Positions 9,915-13,543 of a DNA stretch of 13,543 nt are shown here, one piece after another. This stretch comes from Pseudomonadota bacterium (GTDB lineage Bacteria; Pseudomonadota; Gammaproteobacteria; Xanthomonadales; Xanthomonadaceae): positions 1 to 13,543 of the forward strand of contig JAEWZE010000208.1 of the NCBI GenBank assembly GCA_023395465.1, written 5' to 3'. The notes beneath the pieces are model-generated. The model ran no database searches. It saw only the letters and a list, made by a program, of their open reading frames with translations, and was not told the origin of the DNA. The position numbers and the translations under genes are program-made. The stretch's first letter is position 1. Every line of letters starts with the position of its first letter.

Positions 9915-10498
9915 TCGAACTGATGCGCCACGGCGACACCGGCCAGCGCAGCTACCGCGGCCAGATCGACGATCCGCTGACCGATCTCGGCTGGGCGCAG
10001 CTGCGCGCCGCCGCCGTCGGCCGCGACTGGGACCTGGTGGTGTCGTCCACCCTGCAGCGTTGCGCCGGCTTCGCGCGCGAGCTTGCCGGCGCCCGCGGCG
10101 TGCCGCTGCAGCTCGACCCGCGCCTGGTCGAATACCACTTCGGCGACTGGCAGGGCGTGCCGATCGAGCAGATCGATGCCACCGACCGCGCGGCGCTGGG
10201 GCGCTTCTGGGCCGACCCGGTCGCGTATCCGCCGCCGGGTGCCGAGACCTTTGCGCAGTTCCGCGCGCGGCTGTCGGCCGCGCTGGACGACGTGGCGGCG
10301 CAGGCGCAGGGGCGGCGCGTGCTGGTGGTTACCCACGGCGGCGCGATCCGGCTGCTGCGCTGCGTCGCCGAAGGCCGTGATTTCGGCGACATGGCCGGCA
10401 TCGACGTGGCGCACGCCTCGCTGCATCCCCTGGCTTGGCCGCCGCGGCAGGACATGGCGGGCGCTGGCGCCGCGCAGCGGCGTCCGGCGCTGGCGTGA
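9911..10498 (+). CDS. cobC: alpha-ribazole phosphatase, histidine phosphatase family (CobC)
   Basis: This is a phosphoglycerate-mutase-like histidine phosphatase, placed to remove the 5'-phosphate of alpha-ribazole phosphate or of adenosylcobalamin phosphate. The 195-residue product starts MIELMRHGDT, with the phospho-accepting His7 in the RHG motif. It also has SSTLQRC with Arg50 (44-51), Glu74 in LVEYHFGDWQG, and the second histidine His142 in VVTHGGAIRLL. These are the standard catalytic positions of the family. The family has many substrates, so the specific role is inferred from the position between cobT and cobS. The ATG shares an ATGA with the cobT stop. The last 25 or so residues are alanine-rich and look like an unstructured tail. 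Confidence 0.88.
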   Translation: MIELMRHGDTGQRSYRGQIDDPLTDLGWAQLRAAAVGRDWDLVVSSTLQRCAGFARELAGARGVPLQLDPRLVEYHFGDWQGVPIEQIDATDRAALGRFWADPVAYPPPGAETFAQFRARLSAALDDVAAQAQGRRVLVVTHGGAIRLLRCVAEGRDFGDMAGIDVAHASLHPLAWPPRQDMAGAGAAQRRPALA

Positions 10499-11253
10499 TC
10501 GGTTCCGGACTGCGCGGCCTGCTGGTCGCGGTCGGGTTCATGACCCGCATCCCGGTGCCGTCGCGGGTGTTCGGCGACGCCCGCGCGCAGGCGCTGTCGC
10601 TGGCCTGGTACCCGGCGGTCGGCCTGCTGCTGGGCGGGATGCTGCTGGCGCTGGCGTGGGCGACGTCGGGGCTGCCGCCCCTGCTGCAGGGCGCGCTGCT
10701 GCTGCTGGCCTGGACCGGGCTGACCGGGGCAATGCACCTGGACGGGCTGGCCGACAGCGCGGACGCCTGGGTCGGCGGCATGGCTGGCGACGCCCATGCG
10801 CGTCGCGAGCGCACGCTGGCGATCATGAAGGACCCGCAGTGCGGACCAGTCGGCGTGGTCGCACTGGGCCTGCTGCTGCTGCTCAAGTTCGCCGTGCTGG
10901 CGAGCCTTCCGGCAGCGGCGTGGCCAGCGCTGCTGTTGGCGCCGCTGCTGGCCCGCGCGATGCTGGTGCCGGCGTTCACCCGACTGCCGTACGTGCGCCG
11001 CGGCGGACTTGGCGCGGCCCTGCCGGGTGCGCCGCGCGCCGCGTGCGTGCTGTCGCTGCTGGCGAGCGCAGCGGTGTGCGCGACGGCCGGCTGGCGCGGC
11101 GCGCTGGTGGTGGCGGTGGCGGTGCTTGTGTTCGCCGTCTGGTGCCGGGCCTGTCTGCGCCGGCTCGGAGGGATCACGGGCGATACCGCCGGCGCGCTGG
11201 TCGAACTGGTCGAGGTCGCCGTGCTGGTGGCGCTGGCGGCGACCCCGCCCTAG
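10495..11253 (+). CDS. cobS: adenosylcobinamide-GDP ribazoletransferase (cobalamin synthase) CobS
   Basis: CobS is an inner-membrane enzyme that joins adenosylcobinamide-GDP with alpha-ribazole or its phosphate, the last assembly step. I choose the GTG at 10495, giving 252 residues, because it makes a GTGA overlap with the cobC stop and starts just before the conserved FMTRIPVP (15-22). An in-frame ATG at 10435 would add 20 residues that look like non-homologous cobC shadow. Other landmarks are HLDGLADSADAWVGG (81-95), the acidic motif expected to hold magnesium, MKDPQCGPVG (111-120), and LGGITGDTAGALVEL (224-238). About six hydrophobic segments fit a polytopic membrane protein. This is the last gene of the cobalamin operon. 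Confidence 0.94.
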   Translation: MIGSGLRGLLVAVGFMTRIPVPSRVFGDARAQALSLAWYPAVGLLLGGMLLALAWATSGLPPLLQGALLLLAWTGLTGAMHLDGLADSADAWVGGMAGDAHARRERTLAIMKDPQCGPVGVVALGLLLLLKFAVLASLPAAAWPALLLAPLLARAMLVPAFTRLPYVRRGGLGAALPGAPRAACVLSLLASAAVCATAGWRGALVVAVAVLVFAVWCRACLRRLGGITGDTAGALVELVEVAVLVALAATPP

Positions 11254-11401
11254 GCAGCGCAGACGGCAGGCGGTGGTCGCCGTAGTCGAATGCGGTCGCC
11301 ATCACCTGCGGCGATGGTTGGAGCTGAAACCATGCGGCTGCCCGATGGCGAGCTGGGCTATCTTCCCGGGTCCTGAATTCGATCCGTGCCGCGAGTCCGT
11401 C
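11254..11401 (+). promoter_or_regulatory. metY leader with mutually exclusive hairpins, possible regulatory RNA
   Basis: The 148-base gap between cobS and metY contains ordered complementarity. TCGCCATC (11296-11303) pairs perfectly with GATGGCGA (11344-11351), and ATGGTT (11314-11319) with AACCAT (11328-11333) forms a nested hairpin. The same 5' strand can instead pair locally, TCGCC (11296-11300) with GGCGA (11310-11314), or CCATC (11299-11303) with GATGG (11313-11317). The two GATGG copies lie in imperfect direct repeats (11312-11326 and 11343-11355). TATCTT at 11359-11364 could be a -10 box, but no good -35 fits. I do not recognise a known riboswitch class, and I see no clear terminator for the cobalamin operon or strong ribosome binding site for metY. 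Confidence 0.35.
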
Positions 11402-12691
11402 ATGAGCAAGCAGAGCTGGAAGCCCGAAACCATTGCCGTCCACGCCGGCTACTCGCCCGACCCGACCACGCGCGCGGTGGCGGTGCCGATCTACCAGACG
11501 GTGGCCTACGCCTTCGACAGCGCCCAGCACGGCGCGGACCTGTTCGACCTCAAGGTGCCGGGCAACATCTACACCCGGATCATGAATCCGACCACCGACG
11601 TGCTCGAGCAGCGGGTCGCGGCGCTCGAGGGCGGGATCGGTGCGCTGGCGCTGGCCTCGGGGCAGGCCGCGATCACCTACGCGATCCAGACGATCTCCGA
11701 GGCCGGCGACAACATCGTCTCCTCGGCGGCGCTGTACGGCGGCACCTACAACCTGTTCGCGCACACGCTGCCGCAGTTCGGCATCGAGACCCGCATCGCC
11801 GACCATCGCGATCCCGAGTCGTTCGGCAAGCTGATCGACGGGCGCACCAAGGCGGTGTTCGTCGAATCGATCGGAAACCCGCTGGGCAACATCACCGACA
11901 TCGAGGCGGTGGCGAAGGTGGCGCACGCGCACGGCGTGCCGCTGATCGTCGACAACACCGTGCCCAGCCCGTACCTGCTGCGGCCGATCGATTTCGGCGC
12001 CGACATCGTGGTGCATTCGCTCACCAAGTACCTCGGCGGCCACGGCAACAGCATCGGCGGAGCGATCGTCGACTCGGGCAAGTTCCCCTGGGCCGAGCAC
12101 AAGGCGCGCTTCCGCCGCCTCAACGAGCCGGACGTGAGCTACCACGGCGTGGTCTACACCGAGGCGCTGGGCCCGGCCGCCTACATCGGCCGCGCGCGCG
12201 TGGTGCCGCTGCGCAATACCGGCGCGGCGCTGTCGCCGTTCAACGCGTTCCTGATCCTGCAAGGCATCGAAACGCTGCCGCTGCGCATGGACCGGATCAA
12301 TGCCAACACCCTGGCCGTTGCGCGGCACCTGCAGGCGCATCCCAAGGTCGAATGGGTCAACTACGCCAGCCTCGAGGGCCACCCGGACCACGCGCTCGCG
12401 CAGAAGTACCTGCGCGATGGCGGTGCGTCGGGCCTGTTCACCTTCGGCCTGGCCGGTGGACGCGAGGCGGGCGCGCGCTTCCTCGACGCACTGCAGCTGT
12501 TCACCCGGCTGGTGAACATCGGCGACACGCGCTCGCTGGCCACGCATCCGGCCTCGACCACGCATCGCCAGCTTTCCCCGGCGGAACTGGCGCAGGCGGG
12601 CGTCAGCGAGGATACGGTGCGCCTGTGCATCGGCATCGAGCACGTCGACGACCTGATCGCGGACCTGGAGCAGGCGCTGGCACAGGCCTGA
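11402..12691 (+). CDS. metY: O-acetylhomoserine aminocarboxypropyltransferase (sulfhydrylase) MetY
   Basis: MetY is a cytosolic PLP enzyme of the Cys/Met metabolism family that makes homocysteine directly from an O-acylhomoserine and sulfide. The 429-residue product is the usual MetY length, longer than cystathionine gamma-synthase (about 385-400). Motifs include TIAVHAGY (10-17), VPIYQTVAY (28-36), the YTRIMNPT phosphate-binding motif (57-64), ASGQAAITYAI (85-95), the PLP aspartate in VDNTVPSP (183-190), and the Schiff-base lysine Lys209 in HSLTKYLGGHG. O-succinylhomoserine sulfhydrylase (MetZ) is the main alternative; the insertion-bearing length favours MetY. The ATG at 11402 has only a weak ribosome binding site. 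The gene lies 148 bases beyond the cobalamin operon, and shared transcription cannot be decided from sequence. Confidence 0.93.
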   Translation: MSKQSWKPETIAVHAGYSPDPTTRAVAVPIYQTVAYAFDSAQHGADLFDLKVPGNIYTRIMNPTTDVLEQRVAALEGGIGALALASGQAAITYAIQTISEAGDNIVSSAALYGGTYNLFAHTLPQFGIETRIADHRDPESFGKLIDGRTKAVFVESIGNPLGNITDIEAVAKVAHAHGVPLIVDNTVPSPYLLRPIDFGADIVVHSLTKYLGGHGNSIGGAIVDSGKFPWAEHKARFRRLNEPDVSYHGVVYTEALGPAAYIGRARVVPLRNTGAALSPFNAFLILQGIETLPLRMDRINANTLAVARHLQAHPKVEWVNYASLEGHPDHALAQKYLRDGGASGLFTFGLAGGREAGARFLDALQLFTRLVNIGDTRSLATHPASTTHRQLSPAELAQAGVSEDTVRLCIGIEHVDDLIADLEQALAQA

Positions 12692-12718
12692 GCGGAGAGA
12701 GCTTCGGATTCGAAGGCT

Positions 12719-12738
12719 GGCCGGCGGTGGCGCCGGCC
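12719..12738 (+). terminator. GC-rich hairpin after metY
   Basis: GGCCGGC pairs perfectly with GCCGGCC around a six-base loop, starting 28 bases after the metY stop. There is no T-run on either strand, so this is not a classical intrinsic terminator. It could still slow polymerase or protect the 3' end between the convergent metY and sirtuin genes. Confidence 0.3.
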
Positions 12739-12753
12739 GCCTGCCGCCAATGA

Positions 12754-12774
12754 CGCGGGAGGGGCTTTCCCGCG
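12754..12774. terminator. second GC-rich hairpin between convergent genes
   Basis: CGCGGGA pairs perfectly with TCCCGCG around a seven-base loop. Because it lies between two convergent genes it could act in both directions. It lacks a T-run. A weaker five-base hairpin (ATCGC/GCGAT, about 12801-12815) lies closer to the sirtuin stop. Confidence 0.3.
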
Positions 12775-12821
12775 CGATGCGCCAGACATCGCGCCACGCC
12801 ATCGCTGCACGCGATCGGCTG

Positions 12822-13541
12822 TCAGCTAAAGCGTTCCAGCAGAACCTGTACGCCTGCGCTCGCCGGCATCCGCAGCCGCTCGCTGGCGTACGCGGTGACC
12901 GCGCTGTCGACCGGATTGACCTCGATGACCTGCGCACCGCGCTGTCGCGCACGCTGCGGCAGCGACGCGGCCGGGTGCACCAGGCCCGACGTACCGACCA
13001 CCACCAGCACGTCGCAGGCGTCGATCGCGACGCAGGCGCGTGCCCAGGCGTCCTCGGGCAGTGCCTCGCCGAACCAGACCACGCCGGGCCGGAACGGGCC
13101 GCCGCACAGGGGGCACGCGGGAGGCGGCTCGCGGACCCCTTCGTCGATCGCGTCGAGCGACTCGAGGATCGGATCGGGCGTGATCGCGTGCCCGCAGTCC
13201 AGGCAGCGCGACGCGAACAGGCTCCCGTGCAGGTGCACCACGTCGCCGGAGCCGGCGCGCTCGTGCAGGTCGTCGACGTTCTGCGTCACCACCGACACCG
13301 AGTGCGCGCCCCGCGCAAGCGCGGCGATGCCGGCATGGCCGGCGTTCGGCCGCGCGCGCCGCACCAGCGCCGCACGCGAGCGATACCAGCCCCAGCACAG
13401 CGCGGGGTCATGTCGGAAGGCTTCGGCCGTGGCCAGTCGCTCGGGGTCGTGCCGCGCCCACAAGCCGGTCAGCGCATCGCGGAAGGTCGGCACGCCGCTC
13501 TCGGCGGACATGCCCGCGCCGGTCAGGAAGACGATCCGCAT
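12822..13541 (-). CDS. cobB: NAD-dependent protein deacylase, sirtuin (Sir2/CobB type)
   Basis: Sirtuins remove acyl groups from lysines using NAD, releasing nicotinamide and O-acyl-ADP-ribose. The 239-residue product has the NAD-binding GAGMSAESGVPTFR (8-21), TQNVDDLH (86-93), the catalytic His105 in HLHGSLF, four zinc cysteines (Cys113, Cys116, Cys143 and Cys146), PGVVWFGE (152-159) and VGTSG. Tyr53 and Arg56 form the YxxR pair that marks class III sirtuins able to remove succinyl and malonyl groups. The ATG at 13539-13541 lies two bases from the window edge. MRIVFLTGAG is a typical short start, but a longer N-terminus beyond the edge cannot be excluded and the ribosome binding site is outside. 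The gene is convergent with metY. It is unrelated to the cobyrinate synthase that shares the CobB name. Confidence 0.94.
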   Translation of the reverse strand: MRIVFLTGAGMSAESGVPTFRDALTGLWARHDPERLATAEAFRHDPALCWGWYRSRAALVRRARPNAGHAGIAALARGAHSVSVVTQNVDDLHERAGSGDVVHLHGSLFASRCLDCGHAITPDPILESLDAIDEGVREPPPACPLCGGPFRPGVVWFGEALPEDAWARACVAIDACDVLVVVGTSGLVHPAASLPQRARQRGAQVIEVNPVDSAVTAYASERLRMPASAGVQVLLERFS

Positions 13542-13543
13542 GC

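Noticed and set aside
8585..10426. 613-codon minus-strand open frame opposite cobU, cobT and cobC
   Set aside because: It is an antisense shadow with Ser/Ala/Arg-rich low-complexity translation and no start context.
10435..10494. Longer cobS start at the ATG at 10435
   Set aside because: The extra 20 residues are Ala/Gly/Arg-rich shadow of the cobC tail. The GTG at 10495 gives the GTGA coupling seen elsewhere in the operon and begins next to the conserved N-terminal motif.
11291..11370. SAM-II riboswitch ahead of metY
   Set aside because: The conserved downstream block of SAM-II (a GCTAAAAAGGG-like run) is absent; GCTGAAACC at 11324-11331 is only a superficial resemblance.

Overview
The window is very GC-rich and densely coded. 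Its gene content and order (btuB, btuM, cobO, cbiA, cbiB, cobD, cobQ, cobU, cobT, cobC, cobS, then metY) suggest a high-GC gammaproteobacterium of the Xanthomonadaceae type (Lysobacter, Luteimonas or relatives). That placement is an inference from gene style and base composition, not a database match.

Layout: (1) Positions 1-390 hold a possible extended -10 promoter, a complete cobalamin riboswitch aptamer and an expression platform. The platform appears to act on translation by hiding the Shine-Dalgarno sequence of the first gene. (2) Positions 391-2265 encode BtuB, the TonB-dependent outer-membrane corrinoid receptor. (3) Positions 2351-2956 encode a six-helix membrane protein that I identify as BtuM, a one-component cobalamin transporter of the ECF S-component type, from a five-residue fingerprint with constant spacing. 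(4) Positions 2960-11253 carry nine cobalamin genes, every junction overlapping or nearly so: cobO, cbiA, cbiB, cobD, cobQ, cobU, cobT, cobC and cobS. (5) After a 148-base structured intergenic leader comes metY (11402-12691), a PLP sulfhydrylase of methionine synthesis. (6) A sirtuin deacylase gene (12822-13541, minus strand) converges on metY, with GC-rich hairpins between them.

How the genes work together: BtuB and BtuM would bring corrinoids across the two membranes. CobO adenosylates them, and CbiA and CobQ amidate the side chains. CobD supplies aminopropanol phosphate, which CbiB attaches. CobU activates adenosylcobinamide to the GDP form, CobT makes alpha-ribazole phosphate, CobS joins the two halves and CobC removes the phosphate. 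None of the genes for building the corrin ring, for inserting cobalt, for making dimethylbenzimidazole (bluB) or for making threonine phosphate (pduX/bluE) is here. The locus therefore looks like an uptake, salvage and late-assembly operon under B12 feedback control, although the missing genes could lie elsewhere in the genome.

I see no mobile elements, CRISPR arrays, tRNA or rRNA genes. Most of the window is a recognisable B12 locus. The less routine parts are the riboswitch expression platform, the BtuM assignment and the metY leader.
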